Assembly (NCBI GenBank): GCA_029962745.1
Contig: CM057154.1
Coordinates: 17,411,337-17,475,336 of the forward strand
Length of the DNA: 64,000 nt
Direction: 5' to 3'
Source of the DNA: Echinometra lucunter
Taxonomy: Eukaryota; Echinodermata; Echinoidea; Camarodonta; Echinometridae
Part shown: positions 36,301 through 49,100 of the stretch, one piece after another
How positions within the stretch are numbered: position 1 is the first letter of the stretch
How the letters are laid out: each line of letters begins with the position of its first letter
Position numbers and translations under genes: made by a program
Notes under the pieces: generated by a model
What the model was told of the DNA's origin: nothing
Database searches by the model: none
Seen by the model: the letters and a program-made list of their open reading frames with translations, nothing else

Positions 36301-39300
36301 CTTTCAGCCTAACCCTCCATCCTCATCATTTCTTTCCACGCAATCCTTGGTCTTCCCGTTCCCACATATGCAATCCACTTCCAGGTCTCATGCTCTTTTC
36401 ACAGGCTCATCATCTTCCCTTCTCAACACATGACCCATTTCTCTTGACCACTTCCACCTTAGTTCCTTCCAGACCCAAACTTTTCATAAGCTCACTTGCA
36501 TTCTTTTCTATTGCAGAGTTTCACCCTCACATTTTCTGTATCGTAACATGGCTCTTTCAGTTCTCCTCAAGATCCCTTCTTAAAGTAAAGTCATATCATT
36601 TCAAAGAACACTCTAGATTCTTTCAAACCAATGACAGCTATATGCCATAAGCAGATTAAATGATATCATTTGTGCTCCTCCTTCAGTTCTAAAATACCAG
36701 CAAAAATGCAGAAAGTAGTTCTATCTTTCTCACTAAAATAAAATTCAGTTTACATTAAATCAAGTCAGGTAATTTTGTTTTCAGTGAACAGAACAGTCTA
36801 CATATGCCTTTACAAAAGTGTTCAATTTTACTTTTTGCAATTTTGGGGGTTTTTTTAGCATGATTTGATGTAACTCAACAGTGTGGTTAATCCTGCTACA
36901 ACAACTAAAACTAGCTCTTTCACAATAATCCAAAATTTGGAGCTGTAATTTTCAACTAAGAAAAAGTTCAACAGGAATTTGTGATCATTCATGAGAAAAT
37001 CTGAGATGTGATCTCAAAAATCAGACAATGGATACATTACATGATATGTCATCTTCATGTCATCTTCGTGTGCTGTAAGCATGAACATGTCACCCCTTTG
37101 CCGAAGCAGTTGCATCGGCTACCAGTCACAAAACGCATTGTTTTCAAGATCACGACAATTCTATTCAAGTGTCTCCAAGGAAAAGCTCCTACCTATCTTG
37201 GATCTCTCATTACCCCATACCATTCAGCTAGGCCCGGCCTACGTTCAAGTGCAGACAGTACCTTACTCCATGTACCCAGAACTAACAAGAGAGCTGGTGA
37301 TAATGCTTTTGTGACTGCCACACCACGACTGTGGAACGATCTACCACGATTTGTCTGCATGTCCCCCTCCCTAAACGTTTTTTAAGAAGAATCTCTAAAC
37401 TGTTCTTTTCAATGCCAATCTGTCACTTAATTTTGTAAGGAGCTCTGTGGAACCAGTCATGACCATGTAAGAGTGCTATATAAATGAGCTAATTGTATTG
37501 CATTGCATTGTAAGCATTTCTGAAAGTTTTTTTTTTTCTTCTGAAAGTTTTTCAGCTAGTCAATGTTCCCTTAAAAACCTTACCTTACAACATCCACGGC
37601 CCCTGCCCTGACCTTGGGGTCACGACCCATAATGGAGACGCTCGCTGTGAATGACCCGTCTATGCTGAATACCACACACTCAGTCTTAGGTGGTACCACT
37701 GTTAGGTAGGCATCTGCTGATGTGTGGTCACCCCTAGTTTAAAGATAAAATAACAAAGGATCCTTATTAATTTTAAGAATAGATTATTGTATCAAAATGA
37801 CTATACGACATGAATTTGTAGCATACCTGTATTTAAGAGAACTGTTGCTGGACTAGTGCCATAAGCATCCTTGAACAATGTGTGGGCTCTATAAGTTTTC
37901 ACCAATATTATTATTATCACAGGCGCGTAGCCGGGGGAGGGCGGCGGCGATGGGGGCAGTCGCCCCCCCCCCCCAAAACGCCACCAAAAAAAAAAAAGAA
38001 AAAAAAAAAGAAAAAAGAAAGAAAAAATGCGTGAGCGAGAAAAGAAAAAGGTAAGAGAAAGTAAGAAGAGCGGGAGTAAACGAGGAACAGTGAAAAAGAA
38101 ATGTCGGAGCTTCCGCGCTTTGCACGGGAGGGGGAAACTCCCCCCTCCCTGCACCCTCCCCCCTAGGGAAGCACGCTTATAAAGTGATTCACACGTTTCG
38201 CGTGCTCACTACCGCCCCCCTAAAATGAAATCCTGGCTACGCCACTGTATTATCATTATTATCAAAAGAAAATGATTATCTAGTCAGCTTAACAACACAT
38301 CTATTTGCAACTTTTCTTTACTGTACATTCTTTAGACAAAGCATCATAAAACTAAAATGTACATACATAAATAGATATAAATTTTTGTGGAAAAAATACA
38401 AAATAAAAATTGTCAAATTTTACTGAAAAGAAGGAGTGTTTTGTATCTCATGTCCCTGAAAAATGTCCCTGAAAACCATAAAATTCTGATGTAAATGATT
38501 TTCTCCATGACCAGTAAACAAACTGCTATGTTTCACTTTACCATGTTTACTGATATTCATATAACAAAAAGGAAATTTCTAGTCATACTGATAGGATTAT
38601 TTCACAAAATACTGTATAGTTTCTCATGTATGAAAGGAAGGGAGGACAAACTCCACGCATATACATAGTCTTGGATTAATAATTTTGATAAGTGTCCACA
38701 CCTGGGGACCATCTTGAATCGACAAATACATGTAACTTGGTAGAGCTGTCTAGAATCTGGAATGGTATATGTGACCCTTCAACTGCTTCTGGTTAAATGA
38801 CCTACATGTATCATATAGGAATCCACGACTCATGCTCCAGGGACAATTGCTCCATGTCAAATTTCACACATAGTTAATACTAAACCCCTGGATCAATGAC
38901 TATGCATAACCCTAACCCTAACCCTAAGCCCGACTTGAAACCCCATTGCATCCCTGACCCTAACTGTGTATCTTTGACGAAATAAGGCCCAGAGCAATTG
39001 CCACAGGAGCATTATGTATGTCAGTCACTATTACATAGTGTCCATATACATTGCTCTACATTAGAGCAACTAAAGCACCCTCACCTGACCACCATCTTGA
39101 CTGGATAAATACCCTGGCCCAGCCGTCTAGATTCTGGAATGGTATACGAGACCCTGCCGTTGCTACTGGTTACCTCCGTCGCGAAATGGACCCATTCTCC
39201 AGAGGGAGGTTGGGTCATAATATGAATGTCCACCTGTGACAATTTAAAGAGGAGGTCATGCATTGTTTTAAATGTATTAATTGAATGGATCAGATTAATC

Positions 39301-42300
39301 AATATTACTTCTGTACTTCAACGACCAATCGCATTGTGAAGGCCTAAGGAAGTACAAGCAGTAAACCTTAACCCATTCGTGACAGAGGTCCACATTTTGT
39401 GGTTTGGCCTAATAACTTTTGATGCAAAGCCCTGAAAATCATACCAAATACATGAGCAGAAAGAGCAAAAAATTCTACACAAACTGTTCCCATTTTGGCT
39501 GCCTCAATATTTGTTGTTTGATGCTGAAATTTTTTTAAAGCAAAATAAGCATTAAAAATTGAATTGGCAATGTGATAGAGAGTTTAAAATCACTCTTTTC
39601 TCCTGCAAATTGGCAACTTTTTTTCCTCTTATCATACTTTTTGTCAATTTATTTTTATTTCAGATACATGATGTTTTATAAGAAAAATGTAGCAATAAAA
39701 TAAAAATGTTGGTGTTGCCAATTTGAAGAATGAAAGCTGATCAAATTAGGCTTCAAATAATTCCTGTCACGAAATGAAGACGAACAAGTGTGAGACAGTC
39801 ATCATGTGGTGTACATTGTGCTATACTTGTTAACTCTCCTCACTTAACTTAGTCTTAATTTCTTTTGATTGTCTGGAATAACAATAGTACAATTTGTACA
39901 ACTCTCCTCACTTAACTTAGTCTTAATTTCTTTTGACTGTCTGGAATAACAATAGTACAATTTGTTGCATAGTGCATGTCATGATAAATTCTTCCAAAGA
40001 GTATGGGAAACTGTTACCTGGCTGGAGTCCAGCAGCACTGGTGTGGACCTGAGGCATTTAAGGAATTTTTAAAAACAGGTACTAACTTAACTCACCCGGG
40101 TCAAAGGCAGCAAATGTAAGGAAATGTCTGTATATGAACTGAACTGATATGAATACGATTTGGGGATGAAATGTTTGTACATGCATGTATACCTTTCCCC
40201 AGTAGCAGTGACCACGTCTAGTGTACCGTAGATGCACATAAATCTCATTTTCAACTAGTTTTTACTCTCTTTACTTCGCTTAATTCTTGCGTTTCACAAT
40301 GCATGCGCCACCAATGTCCGTACCATGGGAGGTCAATTTTCCCACTTGCAGGTTGACAACTATTTCCATGATAGCAGAGTGAGAGTTGAACAATTGAAGA
40401 AATACTTAATGAGCGAGGGATACCAAGTGCAGGGAAGAAGGATGAGTTAGTAGAACTAGCAGTGAGAGCCCTGGGAAAATATGAAGTGTTAGAAGTCTGT
40501 AATCACTTAGAAGAGCAGCGGAAAAGGCGACTAGTACGAGTTGTTGATGATACTGTTGTCGACCTATCTCCCAGAATTAACACAATGGAGTGACTGTCAC
40601 AACTGAGTGCCAGGGGTGCATTTCACGAAACCGTCATAAGTCTAACTTCTTGGACATACCATTGAAACGCGTGTTGTAGAATTAACACACGTTTCAATGG
40701 GATGTCCATGAACTTAGACTTATGACGGTTTCGTGAAACGCAGCCCAGGATTGCAAAATGCGAGAATTGAACAGAACCAAATTCATTCATTTTGGTAATG
40801 ATTGTGTCTACATACCTTTTCTCCAGTGAGAGTGACCATGTCCAATGTACTGTACATGAATCTCCCTACCAAGGTTTGTGGAGCGCCTTCTACCACGACA
40901 ACGTCTTTAGCTCGGTGATTTGGATTTACACTTTGCTGTAAGACGAAAAGAGAGCAATGTTGTATGATATACGAAAGAAAACATACTTTTTGGATTTAGG
41001 GGATCAAATAATAACGCATTAAATTGTATTTTGATTAAAGTAAAACAAACGTTGTATAATTATAGACAATCTGCAAAGCCACCTTCTTTTGCGAAATGTA
41101 AATCGTCCATTATACAATATTATTTGCAAGAAAAATATATAGCACAGATAAATGGAAGATATAATCAATTTGACAAGAAATGGTGTTTATTTAAAAACAT
41201 AACTAACTGAGCTTATATAATTCCCGGCAGTTTGTGATTATTATTATTGTTTCTCAAATTGAATGTATTTGATATGTCTGAATGACTTTGTGTTATCTTT
41301 GTAAATTTACTTATATTGTTATGTTGAAAATGTATAATTATATTGTTATGTTGAAAATGTATCAATAAAATCCCTTTGGAGGGGGAAAAAAGAAAAAAAA
41401 AAAAAAATGTTGTATGATATATAAGAAGTCCATGACATTTCTTGTAACCGTTGAATACTATGCCCAATATAACTTGGGCATGAAATGTATGTTATAATGC
41501 ATTTAAATTGTATCCTGCAAGTTATGAGTATAAATAAAATTTATTGTCCATATCAGGATATGTGGTTGGTACAAACAATGCAAATAATAACACATGAATT
41601 AGGGAATTCCATTTTGGTGTTTGCGTAGAATTTATTGTCTCTGATTGACAAATAATGCCCACACACTCTGGCGCATTATCATACACTGTCCAGATTTTTT
41701 TTTTAAATCCTCATTTTGAAAAGAAAAAAGTCATGAAGTTTGATTTCTTGCTCGCTCAGCAGAGGGTGTACATGTGATCTACAAGGGAAAGCAAAAATAG
41801 CAAAATACTGCCAGATGCAATCAACAATGTAGCTAGAATCTTTCCTGAAAATATTGCTCAAATTTGAAACAACTTTTGTTATTGTCACTAATATTCACTA
41901 TAAAATGTAACCAAGAGTCCTATATCTTTGCATGTGAAGAAAAATGTTGCAAGGTACCACCCCCCCAAAACCCCCCCCCCCAAAAAAAAAAATATCAATA
42001 AATACTTCACATACACTTTTGGACCCATCTCACACAATTATTCATGAAAATCTCTTTAGTTAAGTTCTTCCTACTCACCTTCATTTTAACCGAGGTTCTT
42101 TTCCGCTGCCACTTTTCCCTAGGCTGTGCAGGAATGAAGTTTGCGACAGCCGTCCCGTCACCAGCATGCACGCTAACGCTGTCATTGTGAAATACCTGCA
42201 GCATCAAGTCAAGTTTCAGAGCATTATATTCCATTTTTACTCAGACAGTTTCAAGTTTATCACAGGAACATTAAGGCCATTTGTCACATCCACGCGAATG

Positions 42301-43113
42301 ATTCGCATGGATGTACTGAGTAGTACAATCGGGAATGTCCCCCCAAAATAGCAAAGTCCAACATTTGTTTGTAAGGCTTCAAAAAGTTTGCAAAAAAATG
42401 TGCTGGGGGTTCAGAAGCATTGTCAATTGTTCACGGGATGCAGGAAACATTCGCAAGAAATTTTCGAACTTTTTATAAACTCTTGCCAAACTAAACACGA
42501 ACAATTCACAATGCTCCAAACACCCTCGCATGTTTGGCAAACTTTTGCAGCCTAAAATAGAAATGCTGGACTTTGCCATTTTTTTACATTCACATCCTTC
42601 GCAAATTGTTCGCGTGGATGTGAAAAATGGCCTCAATGTTCCTATGATTAACTTGAAACTGTCTGAGTGAAAGTGGAGTATAATGTGAATGACCACATGC
42701 CCGTGAAAAACGGCCTTGAATAATTTTCTTCTCTCTTGTAGAGGCATCAAAGCAGTATGAATACATGCCTTCACTTCCCAAGAAGATTCTACATGAAATT
42801 TCAAAGAATACATTTGTTGCTACATGACAGTTTGGGTCAGTGTAATAATGTTATAAAATATTAAATGGTAAAACTCTACATCCTTCTAATTACTTCCTTA
42901 TATTTAAAAAAAAATGCACAGTTTGCACAAGGAGGTGGAAAATTCTAAGATTTTGAATGTAATATGAGCAACAAATAAAACAGAAATACATGAAATTGTC
43001 CGAGTTGCCACATAACAAGGTCATACATTGTTTTCATATGCATTATATATATAACTGTCATGGAAGGGACAGGCATTACTTCCCTTAACTATTTCCTCCA
43101 CCCCCTCCCCCAA

Positions 43114-43162
<49 letters not shown>

Positions 43163-46100
43163 TTCTTTGTTTCTCTCTATCTTCCCTCTGTTTCTCTCTT
43201 ACCTGTCTAAGAATGAAAGCTATGGTATCTGTTGACTCCCAGTAACTGGCATGGAATAGATGAGGGAGGGCGCCAGTCGGGAATGCCTGCAGTGCCTCGG
43301 GACAATAGAGGGCAAAGTCCAGCCTCTTACTGCCCCACCATTTGGATGTGATAGCATTAACAGCTGAAAACACGTTAAAAAAAATATTTCACATTAGAAA
43401 ATGAAAATGAAAAGAGCTGGCATTCCTTGTTTGTATAAGCTGAAGAAACTATTTCTCAAAAATTCTCAGTACAGCCATGGAAGATATTTTCCAAATAAAA
43501 CTCAATTGCCTACTAGCCACAGATATCTATTTCTCTCCAAAATCAAAGTGGTTTATATATTAGCAGAGAATACAAAATGCCTTTCAAAGACTCTTCTTTT
43601 TCAATCGAAGCATCAAGGAATTAAAACAGATCCATAAACACACACCTTTTTCTTGCACAATTGAATAAATGATTTCGTGAGCTCCCTGATTTAATATAAA
43701 CACTTTTCATGCAGCACTGAAATGGAGTGACTCCACACACACATGCAGCATGCAGTGAAAGAAACACCCACTAAAATACTTATGAATCATAAACATTTTT
43801 ATAAAAACGGGTTCAAGGATGTAGCCAATAGCGAGTGCGTATGCATGTCACGTGTTCATGCTTTAATTCTACGCAACCTTCCAGCCGTGCATTTTTGGGT
43901 GCAGCACTGTGCATGAAGAGTACAGCACTGTGCATTTTGGATGCATCACTTTACCTCTAGCGCGTAAAAACTGAGACGCCATGAAATACACGTTCTTTCA
44001 AAGAGAAGTCTATCACAAGGATTTTGATGCGCTTACTCAGGGGCACATCACACTGAATATGCTTGCGATGTTATAAGAGAAAGCAAATGTTGCCTCTTTA
44101 TTTGTGCGATCCGAGGAAATTTGGAGAGGTTTTAACAAATTTTACACTACAAAGTCATACTGCCGACCCATTTTATAAAACAAATAATGCACAGATTTAA
44201 ATTCGTGAGGTTAGTGGCGATGCAGGCATCTCGGGTATTCACAATATTATGCAAAAGCACTCGGCGCAAGCGCCTCATGCTTGTCGCACATTGTAAATAC
44301 CCTCAAGTGCGCTGCATCGCCACTAACACACTCACATCTGTGCATTATTTGTATAATATTTGATGCGGTGTTAGGTACCCAAGGGTACCGACTAAAAATT
44401 CACCATTTTGCTTAATTATTCAATGTGTTTTCAGCGCTGTAACCTGGGTACCAAAAGCGTGTGAAAGTAATTTTTCAAAGTGTTTTATGCAAGAAGATTT
44501 TAATGAATTTAAGAAATTTGTCATCGTATGTCATCATAAAAGAATGAATATCGGCTTGGGGATCGTTATTGCTGATTGTGACATAAAAGTCGCCTGGTAA
44601 AGTGCATAACTATATTCTGATGGCTGCAAGATGGCACTACACAACGCCGTACCCCGGGTTAATTATGACGGTAACCCGGGTTACGGCTTGCCGCATCATT
44701 TCCCATCTTGACAGTGGAATTTTACAATTACTCACAATAAACATGAATTAATTCAGCAATCCCTAGCAACAAATATTAATACCAATGATAAAAAGGGTTC
44801 TAATGCTAATACTAATCAGGAGATGGAGTGGAAGGATGGAACTGAAAAATTGTTTGCAAAAACAAGCAATATATTCGCACAAATGGAATACAGCCAAACC
44901 TGTCCACAAGGGCTGCCCATGTAGGAAGGCCACTTTACACAAGTTCTACTGAAAATATCCTCTGCAATTAGACAATTTGTTAAAAGTGAGCACTGTGCAC
45001 TGGAGCTCAAAAAATCCTCATGAAGAAAAGATTATAGTAACCAATATCAATAGGACTTTACAGAAAGGTAGGCAATGTAAACAGATTTGGCTGCTTACTG
45101 TATTTCTAAACGCATTTTGATGTATGTGGATGGAATTAAATTTGTATGTGAAAATACTAAATGAAGTATTTGTGTGGGTGGGTTTTTTTTTCTTTACTCT
45201 GTACTACTGACATTTTTTTTTTTTTGGCATCGGTTTAACCCATAGAGGTACAGTGTCACCTTTAGGAGACACTTTTGCAGTATCTGTTGGTCCAGAAAGT
45301 TGGGCAGTACATATCATACATGAGCAGAAAGAGAAAAATGCACTGACAAATTTGAGCCCATTCCCATCGCTGTTTGGTGTGGCGTTCTCGAATTAGAGCA
45401 GTTTAAGTGTAACTAATCATTAAACTCTTTAAATTGGCAGCACAGTGAATAATATATAATCACTATTTCCGTGTTCAAATTGGCAGTTTCCGCTTAAATT
45501 TTACAATCATAATTCATTTTGGTTCATGTTATATCAATATTTATTTTTTTTCAAACTATGTAAGAGTGGAAAAAAATAATATTTGTTGCCAATTCAAGGA
45601 TTGAAGATGATTAATATAGACCTCTAAAAGGCTCTGTACTTCTATGGGTTAAATAAACAAACTAACATTAGAATGTAAAGTGGAATACAGATTTCATTGG
45701 AGGCTATCATGGGGCAGGTACTTACTGTGTAAAGCTGGTCCAGATAAGACCCCTTCTATCTCTCCTGCCTCACTGGCAGAGCTAGCTACACTGGGATGTC
45801 TTCTCCCATAACCCTCCGCTCTTCCTTCGGAGAATAGAAGCATGTTAGCAGTGATAGCATCAACTGTAAACAAAAAACAAATTGTGTTTGTAAATAACAT
45901 CTGCAAATAGTAATTGTAAATGACAAATCAGTGACTAAGATAGCTATGCTGGGAAGTCTTTTCCCATAATCCTCTCCTCATGTCAGTGGTGATGACATCT
46001 ACTGTTAATGGCAGAGGTCATAAGGTCAAATGTCAGTGCTGTACTGGCCTTTCTTATTTTCATTATGAAGCACACTAATCAATCCAGTACAGAAGGATTA

Positions 46101-49100
46101 TTTCAGAAGAGATCTCTCAAGAAATTCTACCCAGAAATATGTGTATCAAGTTTGGTGTGTGCCTCCTTTCTTATTTATCAAGTTCAATACATTAATTTTT
46201 CACATGTACAATCTAATTTCTTCATATTTCCTTAAAACCATATCAATAATTTTAAATATCACTGAAAAATTCTTTTTTTTTTTCCTTAAAAGTCTTTGGT
46301 AGACTTTGCTATGAAATTGTTTTACACTGTTCATCTACCTTTTCCACTCTTTACATTTAACTATCTCTTAAAGACTGCTGCTCTTATTAATTCAAGTGTG
46401 ATTATCTGGGAATATTTCAATACATGAACTATCTTCTTCAAAATTAGATGCTACAGCAGCCATGCAATTGCTTCATTATTTCTTTTATCAGACTACAGAA
46501 TAACTGATGTTAGTGGATGTCAATTGTAGAACAAATTGTTTTTGCTTACTTAGCCCATTAGACCTGCCATCTCCTCGAGGGTACTTCTGATACCTTTCTA
46601 CTGAGAACGGGGTCACTACGGAGAACTTGCTGTGAAGGAGGGGTTCCAGGCGGGCCGCTGATGGGTCCGTCCGATGGAACAGGTTGTAAATTTGACTACA
46701 GACTGGTTTCAAAGGCAGGGCTGAAAGTACGAAGGGAGAAATGAAGAAGGTGCATGATGGAGAAAACATATCTTACACAGAAATAAACATTAAAAAAAAA
46801 AAATTTCATCAAGATTTTATATCGAACAGGTTTATCCTGTGGTTCATTCATTACTGATGTATCCTGATGACTGGTTTTGACCAATAATGTCATAGATTAA
46901 TTTACAGATAGTTGGCACCGTTTCATGACTGACAACTGTGAACTGCATATATACCCTCTGCCTTGATATTGACTAACATGAAAAATACCAATGCAAAAGA
47001 ACCTAGATGTTCACATTTCTAAGTATATCTGACTTCTCTTTGATTAGAGTTCAGTATCAATCCATGGTCTTCATCTAAAGAAAGGCAATTGTACATATTT
47101 CATCCATTAGAAACGATTTTTCAAAGTGTAAAATTTAAGTGTACAAACTGTTACACTGGTTTTTGCAGATGAATAAAAATCAGTCCTACCAATTAAAAGT
47201 GAAATATTTACACTCTGAAAGACTTCATTTATCAAATATAATTAAGGGAATGTTAAAAATATCTAACAATCAAAATTCTAGTAAAATTTGGTTCTGATAT
47301 GAAAAACAGGACTCACTTGGTCTGAAATCCTGCAGTGATCTCCTGTACGCCAGCACTAGACCCAGAGGGGATCCAAACATGAAGAAGTGCGTGACCTCAA
47401 ACTCGACCTTTGGCAGCATCATGTCAGAGGTCATGCTGACCTGGGAACAGAGACTGATCCGTCTGCCATCGGGGCCGATCTCGGAGCTGTAGCTCTGCAC
47501 CGAGTCGCGGTAGGAGAAGGTCGGGTTGGAGAAGCGCTTTACCCTTTCATGTGGTGCACCAACACACCTGAGGATGCATAGCGTTCAGTATGAAGAGTTC
47601 TAAACATGGACTGTGTGACTGTGTTTTCTCATGACTTTCTTCATTATTTCCTTGTTTTTCGTTTGTTTTTTCCCCTACGTCTTTTTGGCCACACTCTTTC
47701 GATCATTAAAAGCAGAAAACTAATCAGTTTCGACCAGCATAAGTAAAAACAATGATACATTTATGAATTTAGCTAAAACCACAATCCTTATTGAAATTAT
47801 TTGCAAAATCCTGTTTTTGAGCAATTTTTGGACTGCCATGCATGTACAAAATGTTACATAACTTTGAAATTGCACACACCGGTCGTTAAAAATTAGGTTT
47901 CAAAGTGTGCATGAGAATTCAAAGCAAAAAGTTAGAAAATTGCCTTGTGTGAAACATCCTCCCCACCCCCCTCCACCAATGGTTTCGGGGTTAAAGACAA
48001 CGAATAGTAACAGCTGAAGTGGGCACTTCAGACATCTGGCATTTCTAGACAGGTTCTAAAAATACATGCTTTTTTCCTGAGGGAGTCAACAAAAGCGACC
48101 ACTGCAGTCACAAGGATCTTACAAGGATCTTACATAAAAAAGGGATGGTCCGACTGTGTAATTTGGGAAAACATGAACTGGGGAGGGAAAATTTACAAAT
48201 CCTCTGCTCTTTTTTCCCTCTCACAGTTTCTCTGTTGCATATGCTTAATATGATATTATCATTATTATTATTTGTTTGGTGTCACATGTGCCTGGGAGGC
48301 AAAAGGCCAACTGAACCACTGTAACCCTCAGATCTCTCCTCCCGATATACCCGATTGGGGGTGTGCAGGTGGACCACTACACCGGTGTTTCCCCCTACTC
48401 TTATACCTTGGAAGGTTTCAAAGCCATTAAAATAATCTGGTGTTAAAATTTGAATAGCACTGAACATCTGCTGTGGCTTTTGATCATGTAGATTCACCTA
48501 AAACTATGCACTTGATCACCTAAAACTTGTGACACTAAAAGAGCTTTCACGATAATGGAGCTTACCTTGAGCTACTGTCATGCATTCCTTGTAGGTTGTT
48601 AGAGCTCATGGTGGTAGGCTTCCGTGGCCCGTCAAAGGCATCCGTCGATCTCAACATCTCGATGGTACTGTTACTTGGACACTTATGTGTGAGGAACGTC
48701 GACTGCGGTGGAGACGCAGTGAGCTGGTTGGTGGTCCCGGGAGGGGTGGCAGGGGAGGTGCTGTTTGGGGTGGGGGAGCCAGAAGGGGGCGTAGTCGGGT
48801 TGGGAGGAGAGATTGGCGCATCGTAGAAGGTGCAGTTGCTCATGCTGCTGATGGATGGGGAGAGATACTGCTGGGGGGTGATCAGCGTCCCTCTGGCTAA
48901 GGCATCGTACCCCAAGATGGCACCCATGCAGTCTCCCACTACACACACCTGGGAGACAGAAAAAAACCCATATATTTATAACATAGTATTGAATAATACT
49001 GTACATGAATATTAAGGGCAGAATCAATGCTTCATTTGGATTCATATTTAAAACTACTGCTTCAAAGTGATCTCGAGATGTACTGGAGTGTTGAGTGGAG

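Noticed and set aside
38905..38932. True interstitial telomere
   Set aside because: Only three to four CCCTAA units, within a repeat family whose flanks recur at three other sites.
48596..48900. + strand ORFs over PITPNM exon 5
   Set aside because: Antisense shadow of a real GC-rich exon.
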